DNA of 5,594 bases, taken from Eubacteriaceae bacterium (lineage in GTDB: Bacteria > Bacillota > Clostridia > Eubacteriales > UBA1433). The DNA lies in assembly GCA_012797825.1 (NCBI GenBank), contig JAAZOI010000228.1, forward strand, positions 1 to 5,594, given 5' to 3'. Below the pieces are notes generated by a model that saw nothing but the letters and a program-made list of their open reading frames with translations, did not search any database and had not been told where the DNA came from. This document shows, piece by piece, positions 1 to 5,121 of this stretch (within the stretch, counting starts at the first letter, position 1; each line of letters begins with the position of its first letter). The position numbers and the translations under genes are program-made.

Positions 1-367
1 AAAAGAAGTCGCCGATATGTTTAATAAAATGGGCGCGAAAGTAACGGTTTGCTGCAGAAGCGAAGAACAGCTTAAGTTAGCTGAAAGCAAGGGATTTGAA
101 TGTATTGAACTTAAAAATTTATCAGCTTTGCCTTATAACGTAATACTCAACACAATTCCCGCGCCTGTTCTTGATGCCGATAAATTCACATCAGTGTTAC
201 CAAACGCAATACTAATTGAGCTTGCGAGCATACCGTGTTGTGATGTGAATCAAGAAGGAATAAAGATAATAAAAGCGGGCGGACTGCCCGGAAAGTTCAG
301 CCCGTATTCGGCTGCTTTGGATATGTATGAGGAGATTTTAGATAAAATTTGGGAGGATAAGAGATAA
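1..367 (+). CDS. dpaA: Dipicolinate synthase subunit A, C-terminal part (5' end outside window)
   Basis: The frame is open from base 2, so the gene enters from the left; the ATG at 17 is internal, not the start. About 121 C-terminal residues are visible. DpaA (SpoVFA) is the NAD(P)-dehydrogenase-like subunit of dipicolinate synthase. With DpaB it oxidises a lysine-pathway dihydrodipicolinate-type intermediate to dipicolinic acid in the mother cell; the product is then moved into the spore core. Visible support is a Rossmann-like strand (GAKVTVCCRS), a later NTIPAPVLD segment typical of the family's nucleotide-binding half, and a C-terminal GGLPGKFSPYSAA stretch close to the conserved G-x-PGK-xxP-xxA motif of SpoVFA proteins. 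The stop codon at 365-367 directly abuts the dpaB start codon, as expected for a translationally coupled pair. The promoter lies outside the window. The dpaB partner makes the identification firm. Confidence 0.9.
   Translation, partial: KEVADMFNKMGAKVTVCCRSEEQLKLAESKGFECIELKNLSALPYNVILNTIPAPVLDADKFTSVLPNAILIELASIPCCDVNQEGIKIIKAGGLPGKFSPYSAALDMYEEILDKIWEDKR
351..356 (+). promoter_or_regulatory. Ribosome binding site of dpaB, inside the end of dpaA
   Basis: GGGAGG lies 11 bases before the dpaB ATG at 368, inside the last codons of dpaA. The spacing is slightly long. The dpaA stop (365-367) is adjacent to the start, so re-initiation by ribosomes finishing dpaA probably contributes. Confidence 0.6.
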
Positions 368-949
368 ATGGAGAGCATTTATTCAAAAAGAGTAGGATTT
401 GCAATAACGGCTTCATATTGCACATTCGAAAAAATTCTTGAGCCGATAAAGGAAATTATTAAAGCGGGGGGAATTGTTACTCCTATTCTATCTTACAACG
501 CATCGCAAATTGATACCAGTTATTATAAAGCTGAAGATTTTAAAAATATTTTAAGAGAAATAACAGGCAATGAAATTATTGATACGTTAGTCGGCGCGGA
601 ACCTATAGGAACTAAAGGCTTGTTTGATATAATAATAGTAGCTCCGTGCACGGGCAATACGCTTGCAAAGCTTGCTTTAGGTATAACGGATACGCCTGTT
701 ACTATGGCATGCAAAGCGCAGAGAAGAAATGACAGACCCGTGCTGCTTGCAATTTCCACAAACGACGCTTTATCGTTAAACGCCGCGAATATAGGCAAAT
801 TGCTTACCACCAAAGGCTACTTCTTTGTGCCGCTCGGGCAGGATAACGCCATAAAGAAACCGACTTCAATGATTGCGGATATGGATATGATACTTCCCGC
901 GGCGGAGGAAGCGCTTGGCGGAAAACAGATTCAGCCGCTGCTGATTTGA
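368..949 (+). CDS. dpaB: Dipicolinate synthase subunit B
   Basis: This is the 193-residue flavoprotein-like subunit (SpoVFB) of dipicolinate synthase; the B. subtilis protein is about 200 residues, so it looks full length. It acts with DpaA in the mother cell to produce dipicolinic acid, which with calcium dehydrates the spore core and gives heat resistance. Domain evidence: an N-terminal flavoprotein-type strand and loop (VGFAITASYC, residues 9-18), a central APCTGNTLAKLA motif (92-103) followed by conserved ALGITDTPVTMACKAQRRN-type sequence (103-121), and a C-terminal FFVPLGQDN segment (152-160), all characteristic of the family. The start is fixed by the GGGAGG site and by abutting the dpaA stop. 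In B. subtilis the operon continues with asd, dapG and dapA; here a terminator follows at once, so the unit ends with dpaB. Expression is presumably late sporulation (sigma-K in Bacillus), but the promoter is not visible. Confidence 0.94.
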   Translation: MESIYSKRVGFAITASYCTFEKILEPIKEIIKAGGIVTPILSYNASQIDTSYYKAEDFKNILREITGNEIIDTLVGAEPIGTKGLFDIIIVAPCTGNTLAKLALGITDTPVTMACKAQRRNDRPVLLAISTNDALSLNAANIGKLLTTKGYFFVPLGQDNAIKKPTSMIADMDMILPAAEEALGGKQIQPLLI

Positions 950-986
950 TCTGTCTATCTCTAAAATTATACTATAAATAACAGCG

Positions 987-1011
987 GGCGCGGATATAGC
1001 CGCGCCTTTTT
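987..1011 (+). terminator. Rho-independent terminator of the dpaA-dpaB operon
   Basis: A 7-bp GC-only stem, GGCGCGG (987-993) with CCGCGCC (1000-1006), encloses a 6-base loop and is followed by five T (1007-1011). It starts 37 bases after the dpaB stop. It is a strong intrinsic terminator and shows that dpaB is the last gene of its operon. Confidence 0.9.
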
Positions 1012-1088
1012 AATGCCTATTATGTTTTAAAATTTTGATAATCTAATAATAACTAATAAAAGTTATAAGTAATAATAAATATTTGCAA

Positions 1089-1117
1089 TTGAATATAATT
1101 ATTTTATGTGTTATATT
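1089..1117 (+). promoter_or_regulatory. Probable vegetative (sigma-A type) promoter of the PH-domain gene
   Basis: A TTGAAT -35 box (1089-1094), a 17-base spacer and a TATATT -10 box (1112-1117) are preceded by an extended -10 TG (1109-1110). Transcription would start near 1124, leaving a leader of roughly 45 bases. The whole 1012-1170 region is very AT-rich, so chance matches are likely; the spacing plus the TG element makes this the best candidate. Confidence 0.5.
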
Positions 1118-1137
1118 TTAATTATATCAAACACATA
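1105..1137. promoter_or_regulatory. Inverted repeat over the -10/start region, candidate operator
   Basis: Perfect 8-base arms TATGTGTT (1105-1112) and AACACATA (1130-1137) flank an AT-rich centre that itself carries ATAT on each side (1113-1116 and 1124-1127). The repeat is centred near 1121 and covers the -10 box and the predicted start of the PH-domain gene promoter, where a repressor dimer would be expected to bind. If transcription starts near 1124, only the right half is in the RNA, so a DNA operator fits better than an RNA hairpin. The binding protein is unknown. Confidence 0.35.
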
Positions 1138-1156
1138 TAAACAATTTTATATGAAA

Positions 1157-1162
1157 AAGGAG
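1157..1162 (+). promoter_or_regulatory. Ribosome binding site of the PH-domain gene
   Basis: AAGGAG is placed 8 bases upstream of the ATG at 1171. It is close to the consensus and fixes the start codon. Confidence 0.8.
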
Positions 1163-1170
1163 ATTAAATT

Positions 1171-1545
1171 ATGTCAGCAGAAGTAGCACCAATTTTAAGC
1201 TGGACACTTGTATCGGAATGCCCCATTCCTGGCGACGTAAACGAAATGTTAATAGAAGGGGAAACTGCTATTGCGGCTTATAAAACATTCCGCGACACCG
1301 CAATATTTACGACAAAAAGACTTATTGTAAGAGACGCGCAGGGTCTTACCGGTAAGAAAGTAGAAATTTATTCGCTTCCTTACAGCTCAATTAACATGTA
1401 TTCTTCGGAAAACGCAGGCAAAGTGCTTGATTTCAACTCGGAACTGGAACTTTGGACAAGAGCGGGACATATAAAAGTAAAGCTTAACAAAGGGTTAGAC
1501 ATAAGAAGGCTTGATAAATTAATAGCAACATGTATTTTGAAATAG
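1171..1545 (+). CDS. Small bacterial PH-domain protein (bPH_1 / YozO-like)
   Basis: The product is a 124-residue soluble protein with no signal peptide or membrane segment. It matches the stand-alone bacterial pleckstrin-homology family (PF08000 type). The diagnostic stretch is residues 37-74: Y-K-T-FRDTAIFTTKRLIV, then RDAQGLTGKKVEIYSLPY, where strands alternate with the family's conserved T-x-x-R-L and G-x-x-G-K-K turns. Further beta strands (ELELWTRAG, IKVKLNKG) and a terminal helix (109-122) complete a PH fold. Family members whose structures are known form ring-like oligomers; no enzymatic activity is established. An AAGGAG site (1157-1162) lies 8 bases before the ATG, so the start is secure. 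The gene has its own promoter and a following hairpin with a weak T tract, so some read-through into the downstream zinc-ribbon/SHOCT gene is plausible. The precise function is unknown. Confidence 0.85.
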   Translation: MSAEVAPILSWTLVSECPIPGDVNEMLIEGETAIAAYKTFRDTAIFTTKRLIVRDAQGLTGKKVEIYSLPYSSINMYSSENAGKVLDFNSELELWTRAGHIKVKLNKGLDIRRLDKLIATCILK

Positions 1546-1554
1546 TACGTATTT

Positions 1555-1583
1555 AGCGCCGCGTAGCAGCGGCGCTTTGCTTT
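1555..1583 (+). terminator. Hairpin terminator after the PH-domain gene, weak T tract
   Basis: AGCGCCGC (1555-1562) pairs with GCGGCGCT (1569-1576), giving an 8-bp GC-rich stem with a 6-base loop. The following tract is TTGCTTT, broken by GC, so termination may be incomplete. The SHOCT gene starts only about 40 bases later without a convincing full promoter, which suggests that partial read-through could supply its transcription. Confidence 0.75.
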
Positions 1584-1591
1584 AAATAAAT

Positions 1592-1597
1592 TATAAT
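1592..1597 (+). promoter_or_regulatory. Isolated -10-like hexamer before the SHOCT gene
   Basis: A perfect TATAAT lies 21 bases before the ATG at 1619. At the proper distance upstream there is only the GC-rich terminator arm and no -35 box. It may be a weak promoter, or chance in AT-rich sequence. Confidence 0.2.
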
Positions 1598-1618
1598 AAA
1601 GAAAGTAATAAATAGAAA

Positions 1619-2422
1619 ATGGGTATTATTAAAGTCAAATGTATTAATTGTAATAAAGAAATAATAGTTAACAAATATAAAACAGCTGATGGATGGATAT
1701 GCGGAAAGTGTTTTAGTTTAAGCGGGTATAATATAATTAACGCTTTAAAAAAAACTAAAGAACAAGTTCGTTCAGATATAGAATTACATAGTAGATTAAA
1801 TAATAAAAATAATTTTATCATATCAAAAAAAATAGGAAACTATATAGAGTTTGATGATATAAATAGACAATTTCGAGTTTTTGATGGTCTAAATGAGATT
1901 GGGATTTTTATAGATTCATTATTAGGAGAAAAGAAAAATTCAACAATATATAGCTATGATGATATTATCGAATTTGAACTTATTGAAGATGGCAGTACTG
2001 TAACAAAGGGTGGATTAGGACGTGCAGTTGTTTTTGGTGCTTTAACAGGACCAGCTGGTGCGATTGTTGGCGAAATAACAGGCAAGAAAACAACTAAATC
2101 TATTATAAACAGTTTAAAGATTAAGATTACTGTAAATAATTTTTATAAGCCTGCGGTATACATAAATCTTATAGATGTTAAGACAAAAACCAATTCAATA
2201 ATGTATAGATCAATTTATGAAATTACACAGCAAATTTTATCAACTTTTACATTAATTATAAAACAAAATGAATTAAAAAAATCCAATGAAATTAGTAAAG
2301 AGTTTAAAAATAATCAATATTCAGCCGCGGAGGAAATAAGGAAATTTAAAGAGCTACTTGACGAAGGTATTATTACACAAGAGGAATTTGATGAAAAGAA
2401 AAAACAGCTACTTAACATTTAA
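1619..2422 (+). CDS. Zinc-ribbon / SHOCT-domain protein, uncharacterised
   Basis: This 267-residue protein has three visible parts. Residues 8-31 form a zinc-ribbon (C8-x2-C11 ... C28-x2-C31), like the DUF4428-type N terminus. The middle (about 80-217) is strand-rich: RQFRVFDG, IYSYDDIIEFELIEDG, LKIKITV and AVYINLI, then a helix, resembling a PH-like fold. It is interrupted by a glycine-rich hydrophobic stretch at 131-155 (GGLGRAVVFGALTGPAGAIV and on). Residues 238-266 (EIRKFKELLDEGIITQEEFD and on) are a classic SHOCT motif, a short C-terminal helical hairpin thought to mediate oligomerisation. There is no signal peptide; the glycine-rich part could touch a membrane. The start is forced by an in-frame TAG at 1613-1615 and by the immediately following zinc-ribbon, yet no clear Shine-Dalgarno is present. 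Base composition is far more AT-rich than dpaAB or rsgA, hinting at horizontal acquisition. Function is unknown; such proteins are common in Firmicutes and their phages. Confidence 0.8.
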   Translation: MGIIKVKCINCNKEIIVNKYKTADGWICGKCFSLSGYNIINALKKTKEQVRSDIELHSRLNNKNNFIISKKIGNYIEFDDINRQFRVFDGLNEIGIFIDSLLGEKKNSTIYSYDDIIEFELIEDGSTVTKGGLGRAVVFGALTGPAGAIVGEITGKKTTKSIINSLKIKITVNNFYKPAVYINLIDVKTKTNSIMYRSIYEITQQILSTFTLIIKQNELKKSNEISKEFKNNQYSAAEEIRKFKELLDEGIITQEEFDEKKKQLLNI

Positions 2423-2505
2423 AAAACGAAAATATTATATACATAGATAAAAATAACTTAATACAAAAATAATTATTAAGCATTAATTACTATAAAATAT
2501 ATGTA

Positions 2506-2538
2506 CGCCCCAATGCGTAAACATCGGGGCGGATTTTT
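2506..2538. terminator. Convergent terminator between the SHOCT gene and the 56-aa gene
   Basis: CGCCCC (2506-2511) pairs with GGGGCG (2526-2531), extended by ATG (2513-2515) with CAT (2522-2524) across one mismatch. On the plus strand it is followed by ATTTTT (2533-2538), a normal intrinsic terminator for the SHOCT gene. On the minus strand the mismatch becomes a G-U pair, giving a continuous 10-bp stem, but the following tract is a poorer TACATATATTTTA. It probably terminates both converging genes. Confidence 0.75.
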
Positions 2539-2543
2539 GCTAA

Positions 2544-2714
2544 TCAGCATTGTCTGTTGTTTCCGATATGGGCGTTATGCGGATTTAACTTGCCTTCTTC
2601 TTTATAATTTTTAATTATCTTCTGATTTTTATTATCGGTTTCTTTGGCTTTTGAATTTTTTCCGTCATGAAGCTTGTCATTGTCCTTCAAAGGGTCATAT
2701 TGTTTAATATCCAT
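2544..2714 (-). CDS. Small hydrophilic protein, 56 residues, unknown function
   Basis: This short gene reads on the minus strand from ATG at 2714 to TGA at 2546-2544. An AAGGAGG ribosome binding site (2728-2722) sits 7 bases before the ATG, the strongest in the window, and an in-frame TAA just upstream fixes the start. The product begins MDIKQYDPLKDND and ends HNAHIGNNRQC. It has 11 lysines, 9 asparagines, 6 aspartates, 3 glutamates and 3 histidines, no tryptophan, and one cysteine as the last residue. There is no hydrophobic segment, so no signal peptide or membrane helix; it is probably largely disordered with a short helical centre (KIIKNYKEEGK). Its composition recalls minor small spore proteins of Firmicutes, and the organism sporulates, but I recognise no family motif. 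It lies between the rsgA terminator and a convergent terminator, so it is most likely a monocistronic unit. Confidence 0.72.
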   Translation of the reverse strand: MDIKQYDPLKDNDKLHDGKNSKAKETDNKNQKIIKNYKEEGKLNPHNAHIGNNRQC

Positions 2715-2721
2715 ATTAATC

Positions 2722-2728
2722 CCTCCTT
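2722..2728 (-). promoter_or_regulatory. Strong ribosome binding site of the 56-aa gene
   Basis: The minus strand reads AAGGAGG, fully complementary to the 16S rRNA 3' end, 7 bases before the ATG. This is the main argument that the short open frame is a real, well-translated gene. Confidence 0.8.
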
Positions 2729-2794
2729 AGCAACTTATCTGAAATATCGGAATATCAGACAATAAATATTATACCCAGCAAAATAAAATTAAAT

Positions 2795-2824
2795 ATTATA
2801 AAACACATTGTCAATATATGTCTG
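2795..2824 (-). promoter_or_regulatory. Candidate promoter of the 56-aa gene
   Basis: The minus strand has CAGACA (2824-2819; four of six match the -35 consensus), an 18-base spacer and a perfect TATAAT (2800-2795). The start would be near 2788, giving a leader of about 75 bases. A second TATAAT at 2773-2768 lacks a good -35 box. The surroundings are AT-rich, so the assignment is tentative. Confidence 0.35.
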
Positions 2825-2828
2825 CCAT

Positions 2829-2862
2829 AAAAAAATACCGTTTTATCTGTTTAAGCGGCATT
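2829..2862 (-). terminator. Terminator of the radical SAM-rsgA operon
   Basis: On the minus strand AATGCCG (2862-2856) pairs with CGGTATT (2840-2834) through seven pairs including one G-U. The loop is 15 bases and may hold a small inner stem. A run of seven T (2835-2829) follows, partly shared with the stem. It begins 7 bases after the rsgA stop. Confidence 0.7.
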
Positions 2863-2869
2863 TGTCGTC

Positions 2870-3946
2870 TTAATATTTATTTTTATTTTTAGCTTGCTTC
2901 ATAAGCTGTTTCATTTCAGCTTTGCTTCCGAACATTTTTTTTATTTTCTCATTTTCAAGCTGGCGGGAGTTAAGCCCTTCGTAGATAATTTCGCTTTGAA
3001 GCTTTTTATAACTGTCAAAGCGTTTTTGCGATAACTGCCCTGACTGTATGGCTTGTTTTACGGCGCAGCCGGGCTCTTTATCATGTGTGCAGTCTTTAAA
3101 GCGGCACATCTGGGAAAGCTGCTCAATATCTTCAAATGTGCGCGATATGTCCGCCGATTCCAGCCCCAGTTCGCGCATACCGGGAGTGTCTACTACAACC
3201 GCCCCGCCGGGCAGGGCTATCATCTGTCTGCGTGTGGTTGTGTGAGCGCCTTTATCGTCATTGCCTGTCTCTTTGGTCGCTAAAATATCAGCGCCTATAA
3301 GCCTGTTAATAAGCGTAGATTTGCCTACGCCAGATGAGCCTATAAACGCTATTGTTTTGCCTTGCGTTATATATTTTAAAACATCAGAATAGCCGTCAGA
3401 CTCCATACTTGAGCATACTATAACGTCAGCGCCTGCACTGACTTCTGAAATTTCGGCCAGTTTTGCGGTAATGTCATAGCATAAATCTGCTTTTGTGAGC
3501 ACTATTACAGGCATTGCCATGCTGTTAAAAGCGACTGATAAATACCTTTCAATTCTTCGAAGATTGAAATTGGCGTTTAGCGACATGCATATAAATACGG
3601 TATCAATATTTGAAGCTATTATCTGCGTCTCGTTTGAAGTGCCTGCCGCTTTGCGTTCAAATACGCTTTTACGGGTAAGAACATGGTGTATAACCGCATT
3701 TCCCGCACTGTTATCTTCTCTGTCAATAATAACCCAATCACCGACGACAGGGTAATCCGTGACGCCTTTTGCGTCGTAAGAAAATTTTCCCGATACTGAG
3801 GCTAAAATCTCACCGCCTGAGCAGATGACATTATAAATATCGCGATGCTGCTGTGTTACCCTTGCGGTGTGCATACCTTCGTACATTGAGGCTTCCTGCT
3901 CAAAGCGAGGAGTAAGCCCATATTTTTTTAGATCAATTTTTTGCAT
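2870..3946 (-). CDS. rsgA: Ribosome small-subunit-dependent GTPase A
   Basis: RsgA (YjeQ/CpgA) is a circularly permuted GTPase that binds the 30S subunit in the cytoplasm and checks late maturation. I chose ATG 3946 (358 residues), not the in-frame ATG at 3988. GGAG (3955-3952) precedes 3946, the family similarity begins there, and 3988 would overlap the upstream gene. Residues about 28-76 form the N-terminal OB fold (ARVTQQHRD to GDWVIIDR). The permuted GTPase motifs then follow in order: G4 TKAD (151-154), G1 P-loop GSSGVGKST (203-211), the switch region GAHTTT (233-238; usually GRHTTT) and G3 DTPG (253-256). A zinc-binding C281-x4-C286-x-H288-x5-C294 and a basic helical tail follow. It is nearer the 350-residue form than the roughly 300-residue CpgA encoded beside prkC in B. 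subtilis. The gene starts 22 bases after the radical SAM stop and is co-transcribed with it. Confidence 0.95.
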   Translation of the reverse strand: MQKIDLKKYGLTPRFEQEASMYEGMHTARVTQQHRDIYNVICSGGEILASVSGKFSYDAKGVTDYPVVGDWVIIDREDNSAGNAVIHHVLTRKSVFERKAAGTSNETQIIASNIDTVFICMSLNANFNLRRIERYLSVAFNSMAMPVIVLTKADLCYDITAKLAEISEVSAGADVIVCSSMESDGYSDVLKYITQGKTIAFIGSSGVGKSTLINRLIGADILATKETGNDDKGAHTTTRRQMIALPGGAVVVDTPGMRELGLESADISRTFEDIEQLSQMCRFKDCTHDKEPGCAVKQAIQSGQLSQKRFDSYKKLQSEIIYEGLNSRQLENEKIKKMFGSKAEMKQLMKQAKNKNKY

Positions 3947-3951
3947 TTTTT

Positions 3952-3955
3952 CTCC
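3952..3955 (-). promoter_or_regulatory. Ribosome binding site that decides the rsgA start
   Basis: GGAG on the minus strand lies 5 bases before the ATG at 3946. The alternative upstream ATG (3988) has no comparable site and would lie inside the end of the radical SAM gene. Confidence 0.65.
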
Positions 3956-3968
3956 GAATAATATAAAT

Positions 3969-5066
3969 TTATTGATTTTCCTCTGCAAGCGAGCTTACAA
4001 TATCTTTGTGTTCAAACAAAACGCAGCCGCCCGTATGTTCCTGCGTTAACACATCCGTGTTTCGTATTTTTTTAAACAGGGGAGAGCTCAGCGCTTTTTT
4101 AAGCGTGATATTTCTCAGGTTCGTATCGGAATACGGTGAGAAAGGGCAGGGTTCGGCGGCTCCTGTTGAGTTAATATGTATAAAACCTCTTCCCGCCGCA
4201 AGGCAGCCTCCCGAAAGCTTTTCATCGCCGGGGAATGAGACAAATAAAATGTCCGTGAATTTTTCTCTTAAAGCAACAAGCCTGTCTTCTAAAAATTTTC
4301 TCTGTGCATCGTCTATTGCAAGGTTTATTGTGTGTATATCAGTCGGGACATATTCGATATAAAATATTATTCTGCTTCCTTTTGAGTATATTTCATCCAT
4401 AAAAATATCTGACGCTATTTGCTCTATGTTTTTGCTTGTAACGGTAATGGACGCGCCGAAAATAATTTCGTTTTTTTTCAGCTTATCCATTGATAAAAGG
4501 AGTGTTTCGTATACGCCATCGCCGCGCCTTTCATCCGTTACATCTTCTCCGCCCTCAATACTGATAATGGGCACAAGGTTGCGGTTTTTTGAAAACATAT
4601 GTATAAATTCTCCGTCAATAAGTGTTCCGTTAGTAAAGACGGGGAACAGTATATCTTTTATTTTGCCGGCAGACGCTATAAGCTTGCGGCGCAAAAGCGG
4701 CTCGCCGCCTGCAAGCAGTATAAATGAAATGCCGAGTTTTACTGCCTGTTTAAAAATGCTTACCCATTCACTGTCTGAAAGTTCATATGCCGATTTATCA
4801 TCAGCACAGATGTTATTTTGCCTTGCGTAACAGCCTTTGCAGTGAAGGTTGCAAGCGCTTGATATACTTGCTATTAAAAATGGGGGAATATGCTCGCCTT
4901 TTAAGTCCGCCTTTTTGCGCTTGTTTTCAGCTTTTTTGCAGGCAAGAGCGAATTTTATCATAAATACACTCATTGAAGGGTTATGAAGAGCGATTTTTTT
5001 CATATCTCTTAATATATCTTCAATGCCGTCGTTTAAATATTTATCCAGTTCAAAATTTGCTGACAT
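3969..5066 (-). CDS. Radical SAM protein with reduced SPASM/twitch-like C terminus
   Basis: This is a 365-residue cytoplasmic iron-sulfur enzyme. The radical SAM core carries the C72-x3-C76-x2-C79 motif (CNLHCKGCYA) for the 4Fe-4S cluster that cleaves S-adenosylmethionine. It is followed by the AGGEPLL motif (119-125) that contacts the methionine amine and by a TIM-barrel pattern (FPVFTNGTLID, PIISIEGG). About 60 helical residues precede the core. The C terminus has C288-x13-G-x4-C307, the first half of the SPASM signature, and a last C348 in TGGCVLFEH. The central Cx2Cx5Cx3C of full SPASM domains is absent, so at most one auxiliary cluster is likely. The substrate is unknown; this type is widespread in Clostridia and usually left unnamed. 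The start is supported by GGAG (5076-5073) 6 bases before the ATG. The gene leads an operon with rsgA. No recognisable precursor peptide is adjacent. Confidence 0.88.
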   Translation of the reverse strand: MSANFELDKYLNDGIEDILRDMKKIALHNPSMSVFMIKFALACKKAENKRKKADLKGEHIPPFLIASISSACNLHCKGCYARQNNICADDKSAYELSDSEWVSIFKQAVKLGISFILLAGGEPLLRRKLIASAGKIKDILFPVFTNGTLIDGEFIHMFSKNRNLVPIISIEGGEDVTDERRGDGVYETLLLSMDKLKKNEIIFGASITVTSKNIEQIASDIFMDEIYSKGSRIIFYIEYVPTDIHTINLAIDDAQRKFLEDRLVALREKFTDILFVSFPGDEKLSGGCLAAGRGFIHINSTGAAEPCPFSPYSDTNLRNITLKKALSSPLFKKIRNTDVLTQEHTGGCVLFEHKDIVSSLAEENQ

Positions 5067-5072
5067 TATCTT

Positions 5073-5076
5073 CTCC
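5073..5076 (-). promoter_or_regulatory. Ribosome binding site of the radical SAM gene
   Basis: GGAG followed by AAG (minus strand) lies 6 bases before the ATG at 5066 and supports that start. Confidence 0.65.
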
Positions 5077-5121
5077 GTATTTTTAGTATTAAGTTAATAT
5101 TAATTTATATTTACTTTATTG

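Noticed and set aside
523..813. Minus-strand open frame inside dpaB
   Set aside because: It is fully covered by dpaB, which has strong family motifs; no ribosome binding site.
1049..1066. Small inverted repeat ATAACT/AGTTAT upstream of the PH-domain gene
   Set aside because: It has only six AT-rich pairs, lies upstream of the predicted promoter, and is expected by chance in this sequence.
1012..1170. Possible riboswitch or small RNA in the AT-rich gap before the PH-domain gene
   Set aside because: There is no GC-containing structured domain or conserved aptamer motif; only the promoter and operator-like repeat are supportable.
1591..1821. Minus-strand leucine-rich open frame over the start of the SHOCT gene
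   Set aside because: Its hydrophobicity is what antisense AT-rich sequence produces; it overlaps the zinc-ribbon coding region and a terminator and has no start signal.
2544..2714. The 56-aa protein as a precursor peptide for the radical SAM enzyme
   Set aside because: It lies beyond rsgA and its terminator in a separate transcription unit, has no Cys/Thr/Gly-rich core or leader-like motif apart from one terminal cysteine, and no peptide-recognition domain, protease or exporter is nearby.
2809..2814. Perfect TTGACA (minus strand) upstream of the 56-aa gene
   Set aside because: The nearest TATAAT is only 8 bases away and the hexamers at 16-18 bases match poorly (three of six), so it is not a convincing -35 box.
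3048..3755. Open frames on the plus strand opposite rsgA
   Set aside because: They are antisense to a gene with all RsgA motifs, lack ribosome binding sites, and encode no recognisable domain.
4006..4830. Open frames on the plus strand opposite the radical SAM gene
   Set aside because: The minus-strand protein carries clear catalytic motifs throughout; the opposite frames are shadows without start signals.
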